Source of the DNA: Acetobacter sp.
Lineage (GTDB): Bacteria; Pseudomonadota; Alphaproteobacteria; Acetobacterales; Acetobacteraceae
NCBI GenBank assembly: GCA_017474285.1
Contig: JAFVHT010000001.1
Coordinates: 1 to 64,000 of the forward strand
DNA: 64,000 nt
Direction: 5' to 3'
The number at the start of each line of letters is the position of its first letter. Position 1 is the first letter of the stretch. Shown here piece after piece: positions 10,001 through 16,379 of this stretch. The notes under the pieces were generated by a model that did not search any database, was not told where the DNA came from, and worked only from the letters and a program-made list of their open reading frames with translations. The position numbers and the translations under genes were made by a program.

Positions 10001-10203
10001 TATTTTTCAAGGACAAAATCAGGAACGCCCACGCCGCTTTTTTTATCTGTCTTGCTATAACCCTTGAGTGCGTCTTTTAGATAATCTGAGCCATCTTTTT
10101 CAAAAAAATCTTTGCCTTTTATTAAGCCTAAATTTTTTAACTTATCTTTGACGTAATCATCAACGTCATTTTCCTTACTCCAGCTTGTTTCTATCTCAGC
10201 CAC
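6955..10203 (-). CDS. Fused type IIG / Type I-like restriction-modification enzyme (nuclease, N6-adenine methylase, two specificity domains)
   Basis: A single 1082-residue chain combines cleavage, methylation and recognition. Residues about 60-86 show a PD...ESK nuclease motif (PD at 61-62, ESK at 84-86). The gamma-class adenine methylase has TPPYITKMM (about 366), the SAM site DLAMGSAGF (about 388-396) and NPPF (483-486). Two specificity domains follow, beginning WREYRIGELF and WKEYKIGELF, each ending in LPTIN(D/N)QIAFD. Between them lie eight-residue repeats (IQELEQER, from 24-base repeats) and a GGGG encoded by a 13-G tract. The gene is AT-rich compared with neighbours, and the style is common in Helicobacter and Campylobacter, suggesting horizontal transfer. 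It reads ON at this tract length. Confidence 0.88.
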   Translation of the reverse strand: MAEIETSWSKENDVDDYVKDKLKNLGLIKGKDFFEKDGSDYLKDALKGYSKTDKKSGVGVPDFVLEKYTYTDHHESYPCPVFIESKFSLTKLEALNGDVLKTDEKSIKNYAINGALHYARGAIASGKYRQAFAIGIAGDNKENVKIKVVLVQGSANEAYLFAPLHSLDFLKNQETFEKFYHTCTLTEERKHQILIRTSLDLQEHAKKLNKLMQNHNILAPERVIYVSGMLLGMQNIDTERGLIPSDLKGSSLNNQRDGILIYNRIEEFLKTKITDLDKLNLVRHTFQEICKDPDRDKSKSLDPLVSKAIEKDASLNKQIFTYIYNNIYSKMEGFNFSSYVDIMGECYSEFLKYALGDGKELGIVLTPPYITKMMAEILEINHESKVMDLAMGSAGFLIASMQLMSDQVKKTFIEDSKDYQEKINHIKQHQLLGVELNASMFALATTNMILRGDGSCKIHKGDSLDGTLNTIIKDFQADRLLLNPPFSHSENGMPFIKLGLDNMPKHSLGAIIIQDSAGSGKAIRTNKEILSRHTLKASIKMPIDLFEPMAGVQTSIYVFESGVPHDYDKIVKFIDFRNDGYKRTDRGLKEIDSPTERYSDVVQIYKNGFSAKLKASWDLKSVYIEDFINDSGSDWNFDTHQKIDTKPNLCDFKKTIADYLSWEVSNILKDRGKILGKPQALVCLEETFKANGGDWREYRIGELFDIHPTKAYKLTNSGLFTENGKNSVVTNSSCNNGITGYTNLDNTEDGNIITFSDTASHDAIFYQDKPFVGYSHVQGMYPKGEYKDSWGKHSYLFFLSLFKKTAYYMNFNYGNKFNRNIAKEISIKLPTINDQIAFDYMEAYIQELEQERIQELEQERIQELEAYLQASGLKDTTLTQNEQIALNTFLDTDYNSGGGGANSRLTVCWKEYKIGELFEVSGTKSLDEGKLSFKDTGINFVGRVNDNNGVKGKIDLQNFPPNEKDTITATVIGQYKYVKFQSEPYYTSQNINKLKPLFKWNKHVIYYIITHIQKFVSQYNGQQGGYKLDALINCKITLPTINNQIAFDFMQDLMTALSKQVVHALNAYTSLKIQTAKEVINK
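7503..7515 (-). repeat. 13-base G tract inside the restriction-modification gene
   Basis: Thirteen C on the plus strand, G on the coding strand, at codons about 897-900, just before the second specificity domain. One extra G gives GGC-TAA at once; one fewer gives four codons then TAA. Tract slippage would therefore remove the second recognition domain. Confidence 0.9.
7611..7670 (-). repeat. Two and a half in-frame 24-base tandem repeats in the specificity linker
   Basis: Perfect 24-base units at 7611-7634 and 7635-7658, with a 12-base third part. Each encodes the eight residues IQELEQER. They sit in the helical spacer between the two recognition domains, where repeat number can change the spacing of the recognised half-sites. 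Confidence 0.9.
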
Positions 10204-10216
10204 ATCAAACTCCCTA

Positions 10217-10399
10217 TTAATTTTGTTTGTAAATTTTAAAGAAAGTTAGAGTTTCATATACAAATTTTAGTTCTATATCTTTTTGACTAAAAGGAGGATT
10301 CATTAAAACTCTATTATATACATGAGCAAAAGCCTTTAATCGGCTAAAGCAATTAGCGCAATAAATAAACAAAGAACCATTTGTTTTATTTGTTACCAT
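10217..10399 (-). pseudogene. Fragment of an adenine DNA methylase
   Basis: A 60-codon frame begins at ATG 10399 with AAGGA correctly placed upstream and ends 13 bases before the large restriction-modification gene. It contains KAFAHVYNRVLMNPPFSQKD, a catalytic NPPF motif with its usual flanks, followed by ELKFVYETL. Nothing else of a methylase is present: no SAM site and no C-terminal half. It is best read as a deletion remnant of a second methylase that now serves as the first frame of the restriction-modification transcript. Whether the peptide is made is unknown. Confidence 0.6.
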
Positions 10400-10432
10400 T
10401 TTTATTCCTTATTTGGTATTTTTGATTTACAA

Positions 10433-10462
10433 ATTATAACAAATTGAAGCTTAAAAAAACAA
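10433..10462 (-). promoter_or_regulatory. Promoter for the restriction-modification locus
   Basis: On the minus strand TTGTTT (10457-10462) and a perfect TATAAT (10433-10438) are 18 bases apart, placing the RNA start about 25-30 bases before the methylase-fragment ATG. A good sigma-70 match; not otherwise tested. Confidence 0.55.
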
Positions 10463-10589
10463 TACTTTCATTTGAACAGAGCCTTTTATTTTTGAGTTGT
10501 ATATCATTGAAGTTATAAATAATTACGAGCGATTTTTGATGAAGACTCTCTGAGTGGTGAGTCGGTAAAAACTATCCTATTTTTAGAGA

Positions 10590-11705
10590 TCAGAGTGTTG
10601 TGGCGGTGTTTTGAATAATTTCTTTGTGTAAGTGTTGGCGTTGGAGGCGCATAGTGTGGCTATCGAACAAACGAGCACGTTTAAGACCGGCTTGCGCGTA
10701 GTGTTTTAAGAGAGTGTGGTCGTTTATGAGGTGTTCAATGTGTGTAGCGAGTTCTGTAGGGTCATCAGGGTTATCGACATAAAGAGCAGCCTCACCAGCG
10801 ACAGAGGGTAAATTCCCACAGCGTGTTGTGATTAAGGCTGCGCCACAGGCCATAGCTTCAAGGGCGACCATACCAAAAGGTTCTTCCCAACGGCTTGGCA
10901 CAACGACAATAGCCGCTTTACTCATGCTTTGAAGAACACTGGCGTGAGGTTGAAAACCGCGTATTTGGATCCCTGCGGCTTGTGCTTTTGGGAGTAAGTT
11001 TTGTAAGAAAGGTGTTGATGTTTGGAGATGAACACCAAATCCATTGGTTCCAATCATGATGCCTTGCCATTGGGGATAATGGGGGAGGAGCCTGTTACAA
11101 GCGGCAACAAAAGTATCAACGCCTTTATCAGCGACAATACGTCCGACATAGAGGAGAATAGGGTCTCGTGTTTTGGCGGGTGAGGGTATTTCTGAGAAAT
11201 CGAGGCTATTAGGGATTACGGTGACATGAGCTTGGACATTTTGGCTGAGAAAACGTTCACGGAGCCATTCTGAAACAGTAACAATAGTCACTCTACGGGC
11301 TAATGTCTCTCGTTGAGAGGGCGTGCGAAGAGAGCGCATTGCGCAAGGGTCATTATGGAAGACGAGAATAATAGGCAGGTTAGGATACGTGCGACAAAGA
11401 TCAAAAGCGATAAAGGGGGCATTGTGTATTTCTACGAGTTGTGGGCGTGTTTGGTGGATAACACGGCGTATAGCACGACTATAACGAGAACGTTCTCCCA
11501 ATAATGAAAATGTTTTTGGTGTTGGGATAAAGGGTATATCCGGAAAAATGTTATGAGAGGGTTCATGTCCGACAACATATTCCCCGGGAAGTGCCATACG
11601 TTGCACTAAAAGCGAAATAGCACCTGCTTCTTGTGGTGAAAAACGTTCTTTATGCGGTAAAATGGTTAAGACACGTGGTAATGAACGTGTCGCATTATAT
11701 TTCAT
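10590..11705 (-). CDS. GT-B glycosyltransferase (family 4 type)
   Basis: The 371-residue protein has the two-domain layout of retaining glycosyltransferases. The N-terminal half carries HNDPCAMRSL and the C-terminal half starts PILLYVGRIVADKGVDTFV, then shows the nucleotide-sugar motif EEPFGMVALEAMACGAALI near residue 275, with the EX7E pattern of family 4. It probably adds a sugar to a surface glycan in the cytoplasm; the acceptor cannot be told. It is the last gene of a minus-strand run, starting about 20 bases after the GST gene, but has no metabolic link to it. Confidence 0.82.
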   Translation of the reverse strand: MKYNATRSLPRVLTILPHKERFSPQEAGAISLLVQRMALPGEYVVGHEPSHNIFPDIPFIPTPKTFSLLGERSRYSRAIRRVIHQTRPQLVEIHNAPFIAFDLCRTYPNLPIILVFHNDPCAMRSLRTPSQRETLARRVTIVTVSEWLRERFLSQNVQAHVTVIPNSLDFSEIPSPAKTRDPILLYVGRIVADKGVDTFVAACNRLLPHYPQWQGIMIGTNGFGVHLQTSTPFLQNLLPKAQAAGIQIRGFQPHASVLQSMSKAAIVVVPSRWEEPFGMVALEAMACGAALITTRCGNLPSVAGEAALYVDNPDDPTELATHIEHLINDHTLLKHYAQAGLKRARLFDSHTMRLQRQHLHKEIIQNTATTL

Positions 11706-11726
11706 CGTTGTTTTTCAAGAGGATAA

Positions 11727-12401
11727 TTAACAAGGGATATTTTCGTATTGAGGTAATTGCCATTCTTTAGGTTCTTGCTGTGCGTCATGTACCCATTCCT
11801 GCATGAGGGGATGGTGTCGAATAACCTGCATATAAGCCTGTGCCTCTTGTGAAAGACCTGAGACCGCGTAAGAAAGAAAACGGAGAACAACAGGCGCGAA
11901 CATGGCGTCAACATTGCCAAAAGTGGCACCGAATAAATAGGGTCCTTCTTGGGCATATTGGCAGCGTTGTTTTGTCCAAATAGCGTTAATTCGTGCAATG
12001 TCAGAACGAACATCATCTGAGAGTTCTGTTGGTAGTGGACACCCTTCACGTCCAAGAGTCATGGGAAGTGTTGACCGGAGAGCACGAAAACCAGAGTGCA
12101 TTTCTGCGGTAAAAGAGCGTGCTTGTGCGCGGGTACAGCGTTCTGTGGGCCATAAATCAGGCGCTAATTCTGCGCAATATTCTGCAATAGAGAGGGAATC
12201 CCACAGAATAGCCCCGTTATGTTCTAAATAGGGGACACAGCCATTCGGAGAAAGTGCTTTAATTTCAGCTGTGTTACCCGTGCCAGAAAGGCGTAAGGTT
12301 TCGACAGTGACAGATAATCCTGCACGGCGTACACAGAGCCATCCCCGTAATGACCATGAGGAATACCGACGTGTTCCTATGACAAGGCGTCCATCTGTCA
12401 T
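11727..12401 (-). CDS. Glutathione S-transferase family protein
   Basis: A cytoplasmic thioredoxin-fold plus helical-domain protein of 224 residues. The start is ATG 12401; a TTG one codon earlier gives the same frame. The N-terminal domain has the opening strand and active-site loop region YSSWSLRGWL (Ser likely catalytic, as in zeta and related classes) and the glutathione-binding NGCVPYLEHNGAILWDSLSIAEY, with the cis-proline and the Asp-Ser pair. The all-helical C-terminal domain follows. It lies four bases after mnmA in the same direction. Substrate unknown. Confidence 0.85.
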   Translation of the reverse strand: MTDGRLVIGTRRYSSWSLRGWLCVRRAGLSVTVETLRLSGTGNTAEIKALSPNGCVPYLEHNGAILWDSLSIAEYCAELAPDLWPTERCTRAQARSFTAEMHSGFRALRSTLPMTLGREGCPLPTELSDDVRSDIARINAIWTKQRCQYAQEGPYLFGATFGNVDAMFAPVVLRFLSYAVSGLSQEAQAYMQVIRHHPLMQEWVHDAQQEPKEWQLPQYENIPC

Positions 12402-12405
12402 CAAT

Positions 12406-13509
12406 TTATTCCTTTTTAGGTTCTGAATTTATCTTCTGACTTGGGCGGCATATAAAACCGCCTCCTAAAATACGGCTTTCTTGATAAAAAACACAAGCCT
12501 GTCCGGGGGCGGGCATGGCAGGTTCGGCAAGAGAGACAAGAGCCCCATTTTCAGAAAAGGGAATAACACGCGCTTGTCTCGGCACTTCGCGCGCACGCAT
12601 TTGTACCCAACACTCTAATCCTTGGAGAGGGGGCTCAATGAGCCAATTAACCTCACGCAAAGTCAACGTGCTGACACAGGCTTGTGCACGAGGACCGACG
12701 ATAATTCTTCGTAATTGAGGGTTTATTCCGACAACCATTTGGCGCTCTCCTTGGAGAGAAGCTGCGTTTCCTAAACGTTTGCTTTGCCCAACAGTAAATC
12801 GTAAAACACCTTCATGTTGTCCAACAACCTGTCCCTCTTGATTGACAATGTCACCAGGTCCCGCCATTTCAGGGTGTTTGCGTTCCACGATGGCACTATA
12901 AGAACCGTTATGTATAAAACAGAGGTCTTGACTATCGGGTTTATGAGCGACGGATAAACCAAAACGTTCAGCGTCTTGACGAACAGCTTTTTTATCGGGC
13001 ATATCCCCGAGTGGAAACCGTAAAAAATCAAGTTGCGCGCGCGTTGTGGCAAATAAAAACCAGCTTTGATCACGTGAGGCATCGCGTGGGCGGTGTAATT
13101 CAACGCCTTGAGAGGTTTCAACACGTCTGACGTAATGACCTGTTGCCATGGCGTCGGCACCAATTTCACGCGCAAGACCGAGAAGATCGGTAAATTTTAC
13201 CCCCTGATTACAAGCAATGCATGGCACAGGTGTTTCTCCTGCCACATAGGAATCAACAAAATGGTTAATGACACTTTCTTGAAAGCGTTGTTCAGCATCG
13301 ATCACATAATGGGGAAAACCCAATTGATCAGCAACACGTTTTGCATCACGAATATCTTGCCCGGCACAACACGTGCCTTTTTGTGCTTGCTGTTGCGGTG
13401 CTGTATAAAGGTGTAAAGTTGCGCCTATGACGTCATGCCCTTCTTCCATGAGGCGGGCAGCGACAACAGAACTATCAACCCCGCCTGACATGGCAACAAG
13501 AATACGCAT
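12406..13509 (-). CDS. mnmA: tRNA 2-thiouridylase MnmA
   Basis: MnmA places sulfur on U34 of tRNAs for Lys, Glu and Gln, using ATP and persulfide supplied by a cysteine desulfurase. The 367-residue protein shows the PP-loop MSGGVDSSV at residues 8-16, the family stretch TGHYVRR, a catalytic cysteine in TPVPCIACN and the partner cysteine in SQDLCFI. The C-terminal beta-barrel ends ILGGGFI. Full length. It belongs to the minus-strand run with two cysteine desulfurases and ferredoxin, which makes sense because it consumes their sulfur. Confidence 0.96.
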   Translation of the reverse strand: MRILVAMSGGVDSSVVAARLMEEGHDVIGATLHLYTAPQQQAQKGTCCAGQDIRDAKRVADQLGFPHYVIDAEQRFQESVINHFVDSYVAGETPVPCIACNQGVKFTDLLGLAREIGADAMATGHYVRRVETSQGVELHRPRDASRDQSWFLFATTRAQLDFLRFPLGDMPDKKAVRQDAERFGLSVAHKPDSQDLCFIHNGSYSAIVERKHPEMAGPGDIVNQEGQVVGQHEGVLRFTVGQSKRLGNAASLQGERQMVVGINPQLRRIIVGPRAQACVSTLTLREVNWLIEPPLQGLECWVQMRAREVPRQARVIPFSENGALVSLAEPAMPAPGQACVFYQESRILGGGFICRPSQKINSEPKKE

Positions 13510-13536
13510 AGACGCTCCTTTTAATTTTTGCGTGTA

Positions 13537-13851
13537 TTAGGATTTACGTGGTAAGCGTACGACCAACCCATCAAGCGCATCCGTCATAATAATTTGACAA
13601 CCGAGGCGTGACGTTTTTTCAACTCCAAAGGCGAGATCAAGCATATTTTCTTCATCTTCTTCGGGGGTTTTAAGGCGATCATACCAATCAGGATCGACAA
13701 TGACATGGCAGGTTGCACAGGCTAAAGAGCCTTCACAAGCTCCTTCAATATCAATGTCATGTTTATGGGCAATTTCTAATACAGAAAGACCAAGGGGTGC
13801 ATCGACGGTGTGGGTTGTGCCGTCTTGTCCAATAAATGTCATTTTTGGCAT
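13537..13851 (-). CDS. fdx: Adrenodoxin-type 2Fe-2S ferredoxin
   Basis: A 104-residue electron carrier. The cluster ligands are seen in [12 protein letters not shown] (Cys-x5-Cys-x2-Cys) and a fourth cysteine in SRLGCQI, the vertebrate-type spacing used by Isc ferredoxins and by alphaproteobacterial P450 donors. DPDWYDRL and [12 protein letters not shown] are also family signatures. Placed between iscS-type desulfurase and mnmA, it most likely gives electrons for iron-sulfur cluster assembly. Confidence 0.93.
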   Translation of the reverse strand: MPKMTFIGQDGTTHTVDAPLGLSVLEIAHKHDIDIEGACEGSLACATCHVIVDPDWYDRLKTPEEDEENMLDLAFGVEKTSRLGCQIIMTDALDGLVVRLPRKS

Positions 13852-13943
13852 CCGTTTTTATCCTGTTAAAACGAGTATAACAAAAAGTGTTTTGATAACA
13901 TCTTTTACCTTAAGTCGTCTTGAAAGACTATATTTATCTATAA

Positions 13944-15104
13944 TCAGTTTGTCTCATGAATTTGTGAAACCGCGTCGGCGAGTTCATCAACCGCACGTTC
14001 TATGTCTATAACCGTGCTAAACCGTCCGGGAGAAAAGCGTAAACTTCTTTCGGCTTCTGAACGAGGAAGTCCCATAGCTTGGAGCACATAAGATGGTTCT
14101 AATACCGCAGAAGAACACGCCGAGCCTAATGAAACAGCCAGCGTGGGAAGATGCGAGATAACGTCAAGTGCTTTTATTCCTTTTGGTAAACGTAGACTAA
14201 TAATACCGGGGAAACGTGGTGCTGAATTAGCGTTGACACAACACCCGGGAATCTTCTGCTTTAACCTATTAAGAAAGAGCGATTGTAAATGAGTGAGATG
14301 TTGATAATCCTGTGTGTGTTCTTGGTCAGCAATGTGACACGCTTCTCCAAAACCTGCTAATAAAAAACCAGGCAAGGTACCAGACCGTAAACCTCGTTCT
14401 TGTCCTCCGCCTGAAAAAAGAGGGTGTAAGCGCACGCGGGGTGTGCGGCGTATAAAGAGAGCCCCTGTGCCTTTAGGTCCGTATAATTTATGACTAGAAA
14501 TAGAAGCGAGTGAAAGGCAGAGATCGCGAACATTAAGGGTGATTTTGCCAGCGGCTTGGGCTAAATCAGAATGAAATAACGCCCCGGCTTCGTGTATGAG
14601 ACGCCCAAAAAGAGTCAAATCTTGTAAAACACCAGTCTCATTATTAACAGCAGCGATTGAAACGAGTGCAGTGGGCGTTTCTAAAGCGTGGATCAGCGTT
14701 TCAGGGGCAAGGCGCCCCTCTGAGTCAACAGGGAGGATAACAGACTCAAATCCTTCTGTTTTAAGATCTGTAACGCTTTGAAGCACACATTTATGCTCTG
14801 TTGCGATGGTGATAACACGTCGGCGTGTTGACCCCATGTGTTTTAAATGGCGAACAGCCCCTTTAATGGCTAAATTATTGGACTCTGTTGCCCCAGAGGT
14901 GAAAATAATTTCGCGCGGGTCAGCGCCAATAAGAGTTGCAACATGGGCGCGTGCGTGTTCAACCATATGTGTTGCAGCACGTCCAGCTTCATACGTCGTA
15001 CTATGAGGGTTCGCATTTGTGTGTTCTAAAGCGTTCATGAGAACGTCGCGCACACGTGGATCGCATGGGGTACTTGCAGCGTGGTCAAAATAGAGTGTTG
15101 TCAT
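13944..15104 (-). CDS. iscS: Cysteine desulfurase, IscS type
   Basis: A PLP enzyme that turns cysteine into alanine and a protein-bound persulfide. The 386-residue protein starts at ATG 15104 (MTTLYFDHAAS). Landmarks are TSGATESNNLAIKG, the PLP lysine in SSHKLYGPKGTGALF, RSGTLPGFL and the catalytic cysteine loop SLGSACSSAVLEPSYVL. The second desulfurase lies immediately upstream and ferredoxin 92 bases downstream. No iscU, iscA, hscA or hscB is in this window, so assembly partners must be elsewhere. Confidence 0.92.
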   Translation of the reverse strand: MTTLYFDHAASTPCDPRVRDVLMNALEHTNANPHSTTYEAGRAATHMVEHARAHVATLIGADPREIIFTSGATESNNLAIKGAVRHLKHMGSTRRRVITIATEHKCVLQSVTDLKTEGFESVILPVDSEGRLAPETLIHALETPTALVSIAAVNNETGVLQDLTLFGRLIHEAGALFHSDLAQAAGKITLNVRDLCLSLASISSHKLYGPKGTGALFIRRTPRVRLHPLFSGGGQERGLRSGTLPGFLLAGFGEACHIADQEHTQDYQHLTHLQSLFLNRLKQKIPGCCVNANSAPRFPGIISLRLPKGIKALDVISHLPTLAVSLGSACSSAVLEPSYVLQAMGLPRSEAERSLRFSPGRFSTVIDIERAVDELADAVSQIHETN

Positions 15105-15115
15105 CAAAACAACTT

Positions 15116-16246
15116 TTAAGGTGTTTTTGTCGAAGTGGCAACAAGTCGCGTATATGTTTGTATAAAATGCTCAATATCAGCTTCTGTAACGTTCCAAGGC
15201 AGAGAAACACGGATCGCTTGCCCCGCTAAATCGCCGAACCCCGTAGCCTCTAAAACATGCGAAATCGTGACTTTACCAGAAGAGCAAGCAGAACCCGCAG
15301 AAACACAAATGCCTTCTAAATCTAACCGCATGAGTTGCGTTTGGGCTTTCTGTCCAGGGAGGGCTAAACAACTTGTATTGCCTAATCGCGGGGCTTTTTC
15401 TCCACAAATAACGGCACCAAGAGAACGGGCGGCTTGTTCTAAACGATGACGAAGCGGTTCATAAGCAACAGGGTGCTGTAGGGCGTCTTGAAGAGCAGCG
15501 GCAAACCCGACAATAGAAGGGAGAGCCGGCGTTCCGCCCCGTCGTCCTTGTTCTTGTCCACCACCAACAAAGAGAGGTGTAAAGGACATGTGTGTTGTGT
15601 TTTGGATTAAAAGAGCGCCTGCGCCTTTTGGTCCGCCAATTTTATGCCCTGAACAGGCTAAACTATCAAAATGTTGTTCTAAAAGGGAAAGTTCTACGCG
15701 TCCAAGGGCTTGTACAGCGTCAACATGCAGGTGAGCACCGTAATGGCGGCATAGTCGTACAATTTCTGCCATAGGGTGTAAAACACCGGTCTCATTATTG
15801 GCAAACATTAAGCACACAAACGCAGGTAAAGCATCAGGCTTGGCAAGGGCTTGTTCTAAGAGATCAAGGCGTATTTGCCCATTTTGGTCAACATCTAACC
15901 ATTCTAAAGGCGCTTGCGTAGGCACACTTTGCCGCACAGCGTCGTGTTCAGTGCGTCCAATAAGCAATTGCCGACCTGCGCTCAGACCATGGAGAGCAAG
16001 AGCATTCGCTTCTGTGCCCCCTGAGGTAAAAATACAGTGAAGAGGATCTGCTCCAAGAGCATGGGCAATGGTTTCACGCGCATTTTCTAATAAAGCCCGC
16101 GCTGCCCGCCCCGCTGTATGAATAGACGAAGGGTTACCAACAAAACGAGCGGCTTCCAGCATTGCGTCAGCTGCACAAGGACGGAGGGGTTCGGTGGCAT
16201 TGGCATCAAGGTAAGTCATTGGTCGTTGAGGGTGTGGTGTGGTCAT
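15116..16246 (-). CDS. Cysteine desulfurase, second paralogue
   Basis: Same fold and reaction as the downstream paralogue but clearly divergent. The 376-residue protein shows TSGGTEANALALHG, the PLP lysine in SGHKIGGPKGAGALL, RRGGTPALP and the cysteine loop SAGSACSSGKVTISHVLEATG. The loop and the ending resemble the NifS-like desulfurase found beside iscS in other Rhodospirillales. The stop lies about ten bases before the iscS-type start, indicating one transcript. It may serve a different acceptor, such as tRNA thiolation, but the sequence cannot decide this. Confidence 0.9.
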   Translation of the reverse strand: MTTPHPQRPMTYLDANATEPLRPCAADAMLEAARFVGNPSSIHTAGRAARALLENARETIAHALGADPLHCIFTSGGTEANALALHGLSAGRQLLIGRTEHDAVRQSVPTQAPLEWLDVDQNGQIRLDLLEQALAKPDALPAFVCLMFANNETGVLHPMAEIVRLCRHYGAHLHVDAVQALGRVELSLLEQHFDSLACSGHKIGGPKGAGALLIQNTTHMSFTPLFVGGGQEQGRRGGTPALPSIVGFAAALQDALQHPVAYEPLRHRLEQAARSLGAVICGEKAPRLGNTSCLALPGQKAQTQLMRLDLEGICVSAGSACSSGKVTISHVLEATGFGDLAGQAIRVSLPWNVTEADIEHFIQTYTRLVATSTKTP

Positions 16247-16379
16247 AGATTCTTATAATAGACGATGTTTTGAGGGGGTAGCATGTTTATAAAGTGAGAG
16301 GTGAAAGCACGTTGTTATTTGAGAGAATGAAATTTATGTATTGTAGGAAAGTGCTGGACAGAGTTAGGAGTAGAGAAAT

